This document shows, piece after piece, positions 1 through 11,597 of a stretch of 64,000 nt of DNA. Below the pieces are notes generated by a model. That model worked only from the letters and a program-made list of their open reading frames with translations. It had not been told where the DNA came from and made no database searches. The stretch comes from Lycorma delicatula (taxonomy: Eukaryota; Arthropoda; Insecta; Hemiptera; Fulgoridae), in the NCBI RefSeq assembly GCF_047948215.1, contig NC_134457.1, positions 86,321,398 through 86,385,397 of the forward strand. Reading direction: 5' to 3'. Made by a program: the position numbers and the translations under genes. Position 1 is the stretch's first letter, and each line of letters begins with the position of its first letter.

Positions 1-203
1 GGAAATAATAGGCTTATTTTTGGGGTATTTTCGTTAGTTATCCTCTCTCTTTGTATCTTCAGAGGGGATAAACTTATTTTGATCAAATTTTATACTGTGA
101 TTTCTGAATAAAAGAAAGAAGTGGAAGGATTAATTGTTCTTTGATGAATATCTTTAATTTAAAAATTCACCTCCAACGAAGCTAAAAAAAATCTATCTCA
201 ATA
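1..203. other. AT-rich flank, no gene seen
   Basis: Low-complexity AT-rich DNA with no open frame or recognisable repeat. It leads into the repeat at 204. Confidence 0.5.
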
Positions 204-283
204 TGTGGTAAAACTTTCCCTGGGATAACGCAAATGCATCCGGCAAATCTGAAAGCGACCGGTTGGTTTGTTCTCGCGAGATA
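204..283 (+). repeat. Copy A of an inverted interspersed repeat
   Basis: This ~80 bp stretch runs from GGTAAAACTTTCCCTGGG to TTGTTCTCGCGAG. It matches the reverse complement of 3834-3918 at roughly 70% identity by eye; both carry a GGATAAC/GAATAAC word, an AAATG word, a CGACCGG/CGATCGG core and TTTGTTCTCGC. Similarity fades outside these limits. The pair could be degenerate ends of one ~3.7 kb element or two independent insertions in opposite orientation. I do not recognise the family. Confidence 0.5.
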
Positions 284-833
284 CTGATACAAACAATTAA
301 GCAGACAAATTTTCGCATTTATAAGGGTAAATAAAATTTAATTATATTTATACCATTTAATTACATATATGTATTTATAATAAAGTGTTGTACTTATGTA
401 TTTAATTAACTGATATTTAATTAACTTTATAGAAAAAAGTCTTCATAATGATAATCAGGTCAGATTTTTTTTAGATTTAGTTTTCGACACATCAATCGTT
501 AATATTTCCTTTCCTTGTCTTCGAGCTTACATAACGGTACGACGTTCATTAAAACGATTCTCTTAAAAATGACACGAAAATTGCTCTTTCAAAGGATTTA
601 TTTAAAATTTTAGTCGTCCTTACTTTTAATCATTTTTAACTATATCAATTTCGTTATGCTGTTCAACGAAGTTTACTTTATAATTAAGGAAGCTATTCTT
701 AATTTTTCTGTTCTGTTGTTAATTATAAGAATTCCTATTTATACTTTCTTTTGTGTAATTTTATATTTTTTTTCACTCTAACATTTACATTCCTTTGTGT
801 CGTTATTAACCATTGGTTGAATTTTAATCAAAT
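284..833. other. AT-rich stretch without gene
   Basis: Rich in A/T homopolymer runs and stops in all frames. I see no gene, RNA or repeat that I can support. Confidence 0.5.
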
Positions 834-943
834 TGTTTATTAATATCGGCTCAATCACGGTATTGCGAGATTGGCAATTGAGAATGTTTATTTATATAAT
901 TACAATTTATTGGTTTAAAAACATAAGTAAAACCAGAAAAATC

Positions 944-974
<31 letters not shown>

Positions 975-1866
975 GTAGTACAACACTCATAATACAAATA
1001 ATAATAAAGAGTATAATAATCACAATCATCAGAATAATAATATTAAAAACAGACGTTAAAAAAATCGTAAAATAATAATTAGAATAATGATAATTATGAC
1101 AACAGCTAACAATAATAATATTAAATGGCAATAACAAACAAATAATCATAAATGTCAATAATAATAATAATAATAATAATAAAACAGAGATTACATACAA
1201 AACAGAATTTAAAGTAATCGTCAGGATTTATTAACGATAGGTAAATAATGTAATCCAGAATTCAGTCTCAAAAAGACATCAGCATGACCGCAAGTCCTAA
1301 CACTTAACCACTAGTCTTGTATTAAGAACAATAGTACAATAGATAAGTATAAAGTTTTTTCATTGCAAATACCTTTGCTGTTCACAAATAAAACTACCCT
1401 AACAGTTTATGAATGAAATTTAGTACATTATCTCTTTCACTTATAGTCGTACAGTAACTCACCGACCCATTTCTTGTTTTCGTGTGATGGAGTTACTCGT
1501 GGCGTCACCTCAGTTGCATCGAACCTGCACTCGAAATTCGCTCCTTCACTGACTTCCTCGTAGAATACTCTCGCTGACTGACGTCTCGCGGACTGATTCA
1601 CGGAACTCACATCTGACTTCACCTCGCAGACTCACATTTGCAGACTCTCCAAGTGTAACGCTTCTCTCCACTCGAAGCGTAAGAACGATCGAACGAGCCC
1701 TTTCGTTCCCATGCATTCCTATCCTTGGTCCGGTAACTCTTCTCACGGAACGAACATCTACTTCCTTTTAGCCCATTTCTGGATCCCTCCCATTATTATA
1801 TTTCCTACTACTTTCTTCTTATTTGGCAGGAATCCGTTACTCAGGTCTTCTTACGATATAATAACA
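834..1866 (-). mobile_element. Solo-LTR-like repeat, copy 1
   Basis: Read on the minus strand, this segment is colinear with 37393-38299 over almost its whole length. Shared blocks include GACCTGAG, GGATTCCTGCC, a run containing ATAATGGGAGG, GGTCAGTGAAGG-type sequence, CTTGCGGTCATGCT and AATAAATCCTGACGATT. The end points are TGT at 1866 and ACA (minus) at 834, the TG...CA pattern of long terminal repeats. A (AAT)n microsatellite has expanded inside it at 943-974 and 1158-1183. No retroviral-type internal coding region lies next to it, so it reads as a solo LTR left by recombination. No clear target duplication is visible. Being an LTR is inferred from the ends and from the structure of copy 2. 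It is GC-richer than its surroundings. Confidence 0.55.
943..974. repeat. (AAT)n microsatellite
   Basis: Pure AAT/ATA trinucleotide run inside the LTR-like repeat; a second tract lies at 1158-1183. The copy at 38 kb has a matching but interrupted ATT-rich stretch at the same place, so the expansion grew from a sequence already in the element. Confidence 0.9.
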
Positions 1867-2488
1867 GAACGCTTTCAAAAATTAATGTTTTAATTGAGAT
1901 TCTTCGAGAATTATTATTAATAATGTTTTCTAGGGAAAAATTAATTTTTAAATTTGAAGTTGTTAGAAATAATATGTATGATTTATAATTATAATTCTAA
2001 AAAATACATTACTGCATCATGATGGGCGAGTGGGAAATTATATATCTTAACGTGTAACCTAAATGTAAAACTTTTAGCTCACTTTCTGTTATTGTACTAG
2101 TAACATTTACTTCGTTTCTTATGTTAATGGTTTTTTTCAAAAAAATGTAGGTCAGTAAAGACGTTAAAATTTATTTCAACATAAAAAACTGTTAAAGATT
2201 GATTATTTGAATAAGTTATCTCCTCTTGAGTTGTTTCTATCCTTTACAACTATACATTTCAAGGAAAAACTATTTAAAATTACTTATTGAAAAAATTATA
2301 CTACTTCAGTTACATAAAAAGTAGATTTTTCTAACAATAGAGATTCGTTGAAATTGATGAATCTTTAATTATATTAATAATTAATATTTTTTTTTTTTTT
2401 AAATTAATTGCTATTTAGCATGTAACATTTAAATTAATCATAAATGCGAGTAATTTATTTTGTATTTATAGTATTATATATACAGAAG

Positions 2489-2490
<2 letters not shown>
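1867..2490. other. AT-rich stretch without gene
   Basis: AT-rich with poly-T near 2389; nothing recognisable. Confidence 0.5.

Positions 2491-2545
<55 letters not shown>
2491..2545. repeat. (TA)n microsatellite
   Basis: About 26 uninterrupted TA units. Confidence 0.95.
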
Positions 2546-2546
<1 letters not shown>

Positions 2547-3094
2547 AGAAAGAGAGAAAATATTTAAAAAAAATTACATAATTCTTCCCCAAAAGACCTA
2601 TTTTTCGGTAAAAAAAACCACTATACCCCAAGCGTTCATGGGAAACAACTGAAAAATCTTTAATGGAAAGGGTACGGTTTAATGATGGGCAACGACAATT
2701 CTAATCAAAATGATGGTTATTTATTCTTTTTAAAACTAATTTCAAAACGCTTAAGTTTAATTCCAAATATATTTTATTAATTTTATGTTCAAAGTACTAT
2801 TATTTATTGATTTGCAAATAATCATTAATAAGGATAATAAATAAATAATAACGATAAATAATAGATATACAGTACATAATAGGCCTGTTCATTATTGAAA
2901 ATTAAAGGTAATGTTCAGTACGCGTAGCACGATGTACACACTATCCACGCCCACTGTTCGTAGAAAAATTTATTGTACTAAAAACAGCAATTTTAATTTT
3001 TACGAATTTTAACATTTTTCTGTTATGTTTAATTCTGCTTTGTTTTTAATAATAAAAGTTGAGTTTTGTTTTGTTTTTCATAAATTTTATTATC
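2546..3094. other. No gene seen
   Basis: AT-rich; nothing assigned. Confidence 0.45.
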
Positions 3095-3230
3095 TAAATT
3101 TTCTCAAAATTAAATTATCTACAAGTTTCAATTGTAAAATTTACGCATTTATTTGTCATTTAAGAAGGCTATTTTACTTCAAACCTAAAAAACGTGTTTC
3201 TCGTTACCGAATTTTTGTCTTTTACGTTGA
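3095..3230 (+). repeat. Divergent relative of the 11.6-12.1 kb foldback arm
   Basis: Follows the left arm of the foldback at 11598-11825 in order. The first block, AAATTTTCTC[A/G][A/G]AATTAAATT, is followed by CTAC[A/G]A, then TATTTTA.TTC.AAACCTAAA and a TCGTGTTTTAC-like block. Identity is roughly 65-75% by eye, with indels. Only one arm is present, so this is a single, older copy of the same repeat family. It also opens a long reading frame, which I regard as chance. Confidence 0.5.
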
Positions 3231-3833
3231 ATATCATGAAAATTACAAGAATATCATTAAAACAGTTCTGGGATCTATTTTATTTGATTTATCAAGTCAA
3301 AATACATAACAAACCATCAAGTTTATATCTTATATAACGCCTTAAAAATTTCACTATTACTTCATTTCACCTGGGGGATTGAAATTCTGACGAAACTTTT
3401 CGCTAGCCGTTTATCGATAACAGTGCTTTACGAAGATATGTTTGTATGAACTCTTTTCTTATTTCAAATTCTAAAATCAGTTCACAAATTATTCCCCTTT
3501 CCTCCTGAATCATTTTGTATTTGCATGGAAAGAATTCAGTATACCCAATTAAAATTAAGATTCCCGTCCTTAAAATATACTCTTCTTAACTTTTGTAGAC
3601 AATTCGCCAAGCAGTTATTTTAAAATACGCATTTTCATATGTTTAAATTAAATAATTTCAGTTTTAATAAAGTACTCTGTACAAATAGAAAATAAAATAA
3701 TGTCAAGTACGATAATTATTATTATTATTTAGTGAAATAATTATTATAATTTTGGTTTTAAGAAAGAATATTTCAGAATTGAAAATAAAATAATGTTTAT
3801 AAAATCTGTTACTTTATTAAATCCCTCCGTAAC
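3231..3833. other. No gene seen
   Basis: AT-rich, with a short ATT run near 3717-3731. Confidence 0.45.
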
Positions 3834-3918
3834 ATAGCTTTGCGAGAACAAACCGATCGATTGCTTTTAAATTTTCGGGATACATTTGTGTTATTCCAGA
3901 GAAGGTTTTAAGTCGTAG
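3834..3918 (-). repeat. Copy B of the inverted interspersed repeat
   Basis: The reverse complement aligns with 204-283 (see that entry); GCGAGAACAAACCGATCGAT is the inner end. The sequence continues outward as GTCGTAGACCAAAGCCCGAG, which has no counterpart near copy A. Confidence 0.5.
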
Positions 3919-4235
3919 ACCAAAGCCCGAGCCCCCTTTAGGGTGAAGTTGTGAATTAAACATATTTATTTAAGGAAAAAAAACATAAATAATTTTATTT
4001 TATTATTATATTTCTGTCACCGTGGCAACAGAATAAGTTATGAATTTTTCATCGACAACGGTGTTCATACTTTAGTTACGATGGTTACTACTATTTTGTC
4101 TTATGTAATTATTTTCTTTTTCAGATTTCTATAAAGCCCGAATACTTTAATAATTATTTTATCAGGATTATTCTCACAACCATGAGAGTAACGAACACTG
4201 AGATGTCCAGAGAACGGAGCCCCGACTGGGGTATG
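3919..4235. other. No gene seen
   Basis: AT-rich spacer between the repeat and the microsatellite. Confidence 0.45.
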
Positions 4236-4241
4236 CATATA

Positions 4242-4280
<39 letters not shown>

Positions 4281-4299
4281 TACACACACACACACACAC
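4236..4299. repeat. (TA)n(CA)n microsatellite
   Basis: Compound TA and CA dinucleotide run that ends at the left terminus of the mariner element. Confidence 0.9.
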
Positions 4300-5292
4300 G
4301 AGGGTTATTTTTTTTCAAGGTCCGATCGGTCGCGAAATAAAAACCCGCGCAAAAATCGGATGAAATTTTGCGCATATGTGTTGCGCAGCGTCTCGTATGG
4401 CCTTCAATCACGCCGCGTCACTTCGTTTAGTTCTGAACACGCAGCTAGCACGTAAACATGTCTACAACAATAGCATCTCCCGCCAAGTGTGAAGTGCTTA
4501 CGGTAATTCGATTTCTTTAGGCTGAGGGGGTGTAATGCAGCAGAAATTCATCGACGAATAAGTAATGTGTACGGTGAAACTCCAATGAGTGACAGCAAAG
4601 TGCGAAAATGGTGCAGGAACTTTATAGCAGGACGTACAGATGTTCATGATGCAGGCGGTCAGGGAAGGAAGCGAGTGTCAACCGATGATCTCGTTGAGCG
4701 AGTGGATGAGGCAATTCGAGAAAATCGTTGGTTCATAATTTCTGTACTGAGTGATTCGTTTCCTGAAATTTCAAGATAAGCTCTCTACACCATTCTGATT
4801 GAGAGACTTCAGTACCGCAAACTGTGTGCGAGATGGGTTCCCAAGATGCTGTCCGACCATCACAAAACAATGCGAATGGACACCTCCCTAACGTTTCTCC
4901 AGCGCTACCACAATGAAGGAGAAGATTTTTTGAACAAAATTGTCACAGGGGACGAGACATGGGTCCATTTCGAAACTGAAGAAACAAAAGAACAATCCAA
5001 ACAGTGGATGCATTCTCATTCTCCCAGTAAACCAAAGAAGTTCAAGCGAACCTTCTCCAACAGAAAGTGTATGGCTACTGTGTTCTGGGACCGGAATGGA
5101 GTTCTCTTGGTGGAATTCATGGAACGTGGCACGACCATCACTGCAACCTCATACTGCGTGATTCTTCAACGTCTACGAAGGGCAATTCAGAATAAGCGGA
5201 GAGGAATGTTGTCATCCGGCATTGTCTTTCTTCATGACAATGCTCGGCCGCATGACAATGCTTCGTATATACCGAAGTTACATTTTAAGTGA
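4298..5292 (+). pseudogene. Mariner transposase pseudogene, 3' truncated
   Basis: Mariner-family transposase (cut-and-paste, D,D34D catalytic triad). The left end reads ACGAGGGTTATTTTTTTTC and resembles the terminus of the fragment at 56761. The frame starts at ATG 4458, meets TAG at 4518-4520, shifts frame near 4530, continues as AAEIHRRISNVYGE, then has an in-frame TAA at 4777-4779. The two helix-turn-helix DNA-binding parts lie in 4458-4840. The catalytic half shows VTGDETWVHF (first Asp), VFWDRNG, and FLHDNARPH (second Asp). The protein then departs into unrelated sequence at about 5255, so the third Asp motif (PDLAPSD) and the right terminus are missing. The element is dead: two nonsense codons, one frameshift and a lost C-terminal third. 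The family call is firm; the subfamily is not determined. Confidence 0.93.
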
Positions 5293-8217
5293 ATGGTATT
5301 TTGGTACTTTGCATACCTCAAAAAGGAAATAAAATTCAGTTTCATCCCCTAATCCCATTGTGCGACCGAAAGTAATACTTTACTTTTCTCCGAAATATTG
5401 GTAAAACATTTATGCCGGTTGGATGAATACTTCGAGTTGTGTTTGGAAAATAAGTACAGTTTCCATAGATGACCGTTAAAACGCTTCGACTGTCTTCACG
5501 TATGGCACTGTTATTTCTTGTTTATAAACAAGAATGGGATCGGGCCACGTGAATTTACAATTTGTTTCGAATGGTAAAGTGTTTTAAACAATTTGAGGTC
5601 TCACCAATAGAGAATTACGGTTTTTTCGGTATTTTACCGATGTGACATGTACTGAAATTAATTGGAAAATAATTGAATTTTTCAGTGTAAATATAATGAT
5701 TGATGATGAAATAGTGAGAAAGTGAGTTGAATAGTTTAACCAAGAACGAATTAATGTGTTATAAAGTAGAATTAGTGGCGTTTTGTCACTAATGGCGAGT
5801 CTAACACGCTTTATCACCATTCCATCGATCAATACATTTTCACCGTAAACTATATTTACCTGATGATGAAATCACACGTCACATTTATTCTATTTAAAAA
5901 CTGATAAACAAACTGTATTTTACAACTCGTGGGCCCCTTCAATTATCTTAAGTATTTAAAACGGTCGAAATATATTGTAAACACAAATCGCATTGAATGT
6001 AATGGTGTCTGTGGAGATATAATATATAAGAAATGACCGCGCATGTGCGAAGTGATAGTAGCCCTCTGATGATCGTCTATAAAAAAGAGTACTTTTCGAT
6101 AAAGCTTCGAAATGAGGTGTGAAATAATTAGCATAAAGTTTTTGATAAGGATGAGAACGATATTATTATTTAACTTCTACTAATATTTGTAAATTCTATC
6201 TAATTTCCTAAAAATTCAGAGAAAAATATTTTATGTATTCGACTCAAAATTTAGAACAGTAAAAGATAGGTAAATTACAGAACTCTTATTTAACGCTGAG
6301 AGGTTTCAGTAGTTATGTAACCTTCTAGTTATCTTATAACCAATAAAAACTGTTCCCATCTGAAAATACATTATTCAGAATAAAATAAATAAGATAACAA
6401 ATAAAATAAAAGAGTCGATAAGTGTCGAAACTGACAAGGGAGATGTTTTTGTATAACTCAAAACAATACTTCGGCCTAAGAGAAAGAGCCATATTATGCT
6501 TCCGAGCCATATTATGTTCGTTGACATTTTTAATAAATTGCCGAACCGTTTGAAAAATCTTCCCACCAATTTATTTAAAATACAATTAAAAATGTTCTTT
6601 TACCTCAACCATATTATTCTGTTGATAAATTTTTAAATAATACAAGTTTAAACAAAACAAAGACCTCGGGTAATCTGCATCCCGTACATTGTGTACATAA
6701 AATATGTGCGCAAAATAGTTTTTAATACCGGCATCTGAAATGTGAATTATTTTGTATTACATTTTTTATATTTAATGTATTTACCTTAAATTATTTCATG
6801 TGTTTGTAATAAAATAATTAATATTAGCTTTAAACACGTCTATTTTTAATTTATTTGCTTTTATATTTATAATTTATCTTATATTGACGTGATCTATAAT
6901 GTATTTTTATTTACTGATCATAATAAAGATTTATTTATTAATGTATCGAAATATTGCAAGCATTTATTAAAAAAAATTATTTTTAGATAATGCAGTAATG
7001 ATTTTTTTTCAAAGACGATTTAATTAGATACATCACCAGCTGTTATACAGTTTTTATCTTTTGGATTTTATAATCCATACACCTAAAACTCAAATCGTTA
7101 TGTTAAATTACATGACTGTAATTTTAATATTCCTTAGATACGAATCAAAAATAAAGGCTAATACAATAAAAAAAATATAATATACAATTATCTATGAATA
7201 TTAACCATTTTAGTTTTTTTACTCAGAAACTACAAAATAGATACAAATACGAAAATTGGGAGATGAAGTCATTTTTTCACTAATTGCAATACTTTTACTT
7301 TGTTTCATAATCTTACGATTAAATTTTATGTTATAATCTACAAGTAAAAAGGTTTCATAATCTTTTCAAATAAAAAGGTTATCTAATTGATTTTAACCTT
7401 CATTGTTTTTAATTTAATATATAGATAATTAAGATATTAATGGTTAGATCCTCTCATATTTTGAAAGGAAATAACTAAACTAAAAATGTAACAAATAATC
7501 TAGATGGAGAAAAGAAATTAAGCTGCTTCAAATGAAAGATGTTTTCATTAACCAGGTTTAAGTTTACTTGCGAAACCTAGATGTAAAACGAACAAAAGAT
7601 TAAACAACAAAATATTTTTGGACTCCGGCAAAACAATGAACATTTTTAACTAGAAATAAGTTCATTCGAAATATGTAATTAAGACAACGAATAAGAAAAA
7701 GTGTACTTTAATAATAAAATGATAATACGTATTTCTACATAAAAAAATACTTTGTTTCTTTTCCAAAAGTTTAATAAAAAGAATAATAAATTCTTGTAAA
7801 TGAATTCAGATTTTTACGTAAACAGCAAAACAATCTTAAGTTGAATTCAAAATATTTACTAACATAATTTTCGTACTTTTTATTAAAATTTCATTAAAAA
7901 ATAAACTAAATAATTTATATTTGTATGTGAAAAAAGTTGGTTTTTCAAAAATATTTCTCTACTGAAAATATTTTAACAAAAGTAAACAAATGAGTAATTT
8001 TTAATAAAACAATAATCATAATTTTAAGTTTCTTAAAAGAAGGAGTTCTATAACCTATTAAATAAAAGTATAACATTTTTTTTTTTAAATATTGTGAAAA
8101 TTTTATTAATCTTAAAAGTATATTATGAAACATTAAGAGACTGATATTCTTTGGGGCCAAAATATTGTTAAGAATAATAAACAAGAAAGAGATCAAATGG
8201 AAAATTAATTAGAGTAA
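5293..8217. other. 2.9 kb AT-rich stretch without gene
   Basis: No coding similarity seen on either strand. It holds a perfect 16 bp palindrome CTTGTTTATAAACAAG at 5517-5532 and many A/T runs. The open frames here look random in composition. Confidence 0.5.
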
Positions 8218-8813
8218 TAGGAGACCATCATGATGGATTTAGAGGTAGGTTAGAAAAGATGCAATGAGATTTCTGAGAGAGAAATTTTTAAGAAAAATAT
8301 GGAAAAGAGTAAAATGGTGTAGGCAGTGTTTATTGACCTGGAAAAGACATCTGACAGAATTATATGGGACTGGCTGATGCATGTATTAAGAAAAGATGGA
8401 ATAGTTAGAAGAGAGAAATATTACTGATAAAATATCTGAACCAGAGGGTAAGAGAAAGATGTAGAGAGATTGGACCGGAAAGAGGAGAAATAGATAAAGG
8501 TGCTTTTTATCACCCACTCAACCTGTATCTAGAGAAAATAATTGGAGAATATTTTGATGAAGAAAGAGGAGTGAGTATAGGTAGTAGTGGAGATGCAAGT
8601 ACTCTCTGCAAACAGATGTAAAGAAAAAGTGAGCGAAATACATGTAGATTTGGTAAAAAGTGTATAAATGTGGAATGAAAATAAATAAAACTATGGTAAA
8701 AGGACAAATACATCCTTTAGCCTTAGCCAAGGCTATGGTGAAAGGATAGATATATTACATTGAACAATAATATTAAATTCAAATATCTAGGAAACATAAT
8801 TATAAAACATATG
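8218..8813 (+). pseudogene. Non-LTR retrotransposon RT fragment, decayed
   Basis: Translated fragments in shifting frames resemble the RT domain of LINEs: HHDGFRGR near 8228 (the GF.-G motif), then VFIDLEKTSDRIIWDWL from about 8327 (catalytic block with the first Asp). A decayed xQGxxxHPL block at ~8500 reads KGAFYHPLNLYLEKIIGEYF, followed by GMKINKTMVKG near 8674 and KFKYLGNIIIK near 8779 (the KYLG thumb motif). The order is that of an RT. Several stops and frameshifts separate the blocks, the [YF].DD box is not readable, and both ends are lost. The clade is uncertain. A different LINE fragment begins ~15 bp downstream in the same orientation. Confidence 0.75.
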
Positions 8814-8827
8814 CTTTTTACAATACA

Positions 8828-10085
8828 GGTATGATTTAGATTCTATTAGAACGTCTGAAGCGATATCTGGGACAGAGAATCAGGCAAGAGCAGTTTGGTT
8901 TTCGGCGAGGTCACTCGACTACCCAACAACTGATACGGATCGTGCACAGTGTGGCTACTGGCCTCAACCGAAGGATGGTCACTGTGGCCGTCTTCCTGGG
9001 TGTGGCCAAGGCATTCGACAGTGTGTAGCACGAGGGTTTGTTATACAAACTCGCGCGCTGCCCGCTGCCGAGTGAACTGGTAATGCTGTTGCGTTCCTAT
9101 CTAATGGGCTGAAAATTCCATGTCTCGATGAGACAGTCGGTTTCCATTGACCGACCCATCGAGGTTGGAGTACCGCAAGGAGCTGTCCTCTCCCCCCTGT
9201 TTTTCACGACATATATATCAACGATATACCGTGCATAGCCGGGGAGATGGCCAGCTTCTACGCTGATAACACCGCGTTCTTCTACTCGTCGTGTAATTCC
9301 TACTTCACAGTAAGCCCAGGAAACGGAAAAGACCCGCTCGGCTGGAAATCTGTGGCGACCTTATTGAATACAAAAAGTCGGCGAAATATCTGGGAATGAC
9401 TATCGATGACCTGCTGACCTTTCGGGAGCACATTCTTAGTGTGACCGAGAGGGCTAAGAAGGCCCGAGGCGCGCTCCATCCGCTACTGAACCGACTCAGC
9501 CCAAAACCAAATCTAATAAAGATTCTTCTGTTTAGGATATATGTACGCCTTCTTTTTAGGATCAAGTTCTACGCCTTCCCGGCTTGGGGAGGACTGGTGA
9601 GTTTGTACCTCCTGAAGAAGCTGGAAGTCGTCCAGAACATCGCCCTGAGTACGATATTCGGAGCCTCGTGGTGTATCAGGAACTCAGTTCTGCGCAGAGA
9701 TGCCAGTACAAACAGTTTGAGAGATGGGACTGGAGCAGGCGAGGCGGTTCTTTAATTCAACAACTTTGTCCGAGTTCCAGAACATCCGAGACATATATTG
9801 GGAGGACCCGCAGCCACAAGAGGTCAGGAAATGGCCTCACGCATTCTTGGACGAGCCACCATGAGGCAACAGCCAACCAGATGAAGTACAAAACTCCAAG
9901 GACAGCAACAGAATAGCATGTTTGACCAAACCTCCCAAAATGTAACGCGGTCCATGTAATACGTTCCGATAACCAACAAATACCTCCAGAAAATCTCACT
10001 TAGTAGGGGAAAACAACATACGAAACTCCTTACCCGCCATCTCAACCCCATTTTCTCACAGACTGGGCTAGCTCTGGGACGCAAG
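8828..10085 (+). pseudogene. Jockey-like LINE, 3' half of RT ORF plus 3' end
   Basis: The RT palm and thumb follow in order: QEQFGFRRGHSTTQQL (~8885), AVFLGVAKAFDSV (~8974), VGVPQGAVLSPLFF (~9165), FYADNTAF (~9256) and SAKYLGMTIDDLLTFREHI (~9378). A thumb region follows with LEVVQNIALSTIFGASW to ~9680. This pattern fits Jockey-clade LINEs. Catalysis is lost: the first Asp is Gly (FLGVAKAFD) and the second Asp of FADD is Asn (YADN). Stops interrupt the frame near 9027 and 9112, and it shifts after the PQG block. The 5' side (endonuclease, ORF1) is absent, as usual for 5'-truncated LINE copies. A CCC-rich tail reaches ~10085. It is GC-richer than its surroundings, so it is probably younger than the neighbouring LINE relic. 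Confidence 0.88.
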
Positions 10086-11099
10086 CCCTATAGCCTGCCC
10101 AAACAAAACACTTTTTTTTAGCAATAAACAAATATAATGAAGTACAGGCCTTTTTTTTATTGTATTGTGGGATTTATGTTGGGTTTACAATTCAGATTTC
10201 TGTTCCTTTAATATGTACCATCTATTTTTAATTAATTCAGTTTGATACCAAGGCTGATTTTGTAACAAAAAAAATTAAAATTTAAGATTAATAACCTTCA
10301 TATTTCATATTAACTATGAACTATTTACTCGAATTCCTTTTTTTAAATTAAACTTTATTAATTTTTTTTAACTAATTTTATTTGTTTACCAAAAATCCTT
10401 GGGAATGTTAAATAATGAAATAGTAAAAGATGTCTGTTTTTTAGTAAAAGATTTTGTTTTTTTATAATCTGACCGCAATAAATTTAAAATGCACCAATAG
10501 GCTGTATGTTAAATGTAAATACGAATATTTAGCATAGTATATCTGACGATCGGTATTTGATGTCTTAAAGAAGGTTTGTAATCGATTAATTTTTATTTTA
10601 GTTGAAATGGCTGATAATTATTTTTTAAATTTAGCAGCTGCCTCGCGAGAAATAGTCGTCAAACGATACTAATTGAAGCACGTGACTGTCTTTCTGACCA
10701 GTGAATAGTCTACTGTGCCTGCAATCGGGAAAAGCTGCGCACCTTTTCATTAATGGTAATGAATAATACTTAGTAGGGTTAAAAGAAGGCGGTGTTAAAA
10801 TAGGGTTTGTCTTTTGTTATGGATGAATAGAATAAAACTTAAAATTCTGAAATCAACTTTACAGCTCATTCTTTATTTATGGCAGTTTTTTATCATAAAA
10901 CAATATCAAATAAAAGGGTTTACAACACATTGGCTTTTGTTTAGTTTCACACTAAATTATGTGATAAAATTTTACTTTACTTTGTGAAATTTCGAGAAAT
11001 GAGAATACTGTCCGTAACTTTTTTTTTCTGTGAGCAATTGATAGCAAAATTAAATGTCATCAATACCCTATAAAAAGAAATCGTCATCCAAATTTCTTC
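10086..11099. other. No gene seen
   Basis: AT-rich with short poly-T runs; nothing recognisable. Confidence 0.5.
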
Positions 11100-11432
11100 C
11101 GGATCGGTTATCGGTGAATCCGGTCTGGAGATATCAAGCGGAAAAACTCGACATATTCTTCAGCGTTGGCATTTCTCTTCTTCTTTACCAGCATCGAAAC
11201 GTTGTGGTTTAAGCCTACCTGTTTCTCGAACTCACCTCTCCAAAGCTTCGAACGTTTTACGATCCGCTACTTTTCTATCTGGATAATTTTCCTGGTATTC
11301 ACGCAATGAAGCCAATCCATTTTTATTTACTTTACCATAAATTAACAATATGCCTGTAAATTCTTCAAATGAAAACAAATTTGTTGTATCATCCATTGCA
11401 AATGACTGACCAAACAATAACAGCACAAACAC
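11100..11432 (-). pseudogene. DUF4817-type helix-turn-helix domain pseudogene
   Basis: The minus-strand frame starts at Met (11396, preceded by GCA) or 36 bases upstream. It encodes FSFEEFTGILLIYGKVNKNG, ASLREYQENYPDRK and DRKTFEALER, the pattern of the DUF4817 domain found at the N terminus of many insect transposon-associated proteins (a Y-G-x-A/K-x-x-NG core and Y.E.YP.R.). A TGA follows at 11233-11231, but the same frame continues VRETGRLKPQRFDAGKEE, matching the RETG... continuation of the family. The TGA is therefore a nonsense mutation and not the natural end. No transposase body follows. The function is inferred to be DNA binding for a lost transposon; the protein is not expected to be made. 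Confidence 0.68.
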
Positions 11433-11597
11433 CGCTCAAATGAATATTCAAATGCTAGACGTTAAATTTAATTGTTTTATTTAATTTAATCAATGAAAAA
11501 ATAAAAAATAAAAACTTTTTATATGTTTAGAACGATGTCTTTCAAATTTTATCACTTTTAGCATTTATAAATAAGTTGTTTTATTTAAAATCGTATC

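Noticed and set aside
907..1200. Leu/Ile-rich minus-strand frame resembling a membrane protein
   Set aside because: It is a translation of the (AAT)n microsatellite.
4154..4411. Minus-strand frame over the TA/CA repeat
   Set aside because: Made of Tyr/Ile/Val/Cys repeats from the microsatellite and the non-coding mariner end.
11226..11240. Splice donor GAGAG|GTGAGT after the DUF4817-like exon
   Set aside because: Family similarity continues in the same frame past the TGA, so an intron there is not needed.
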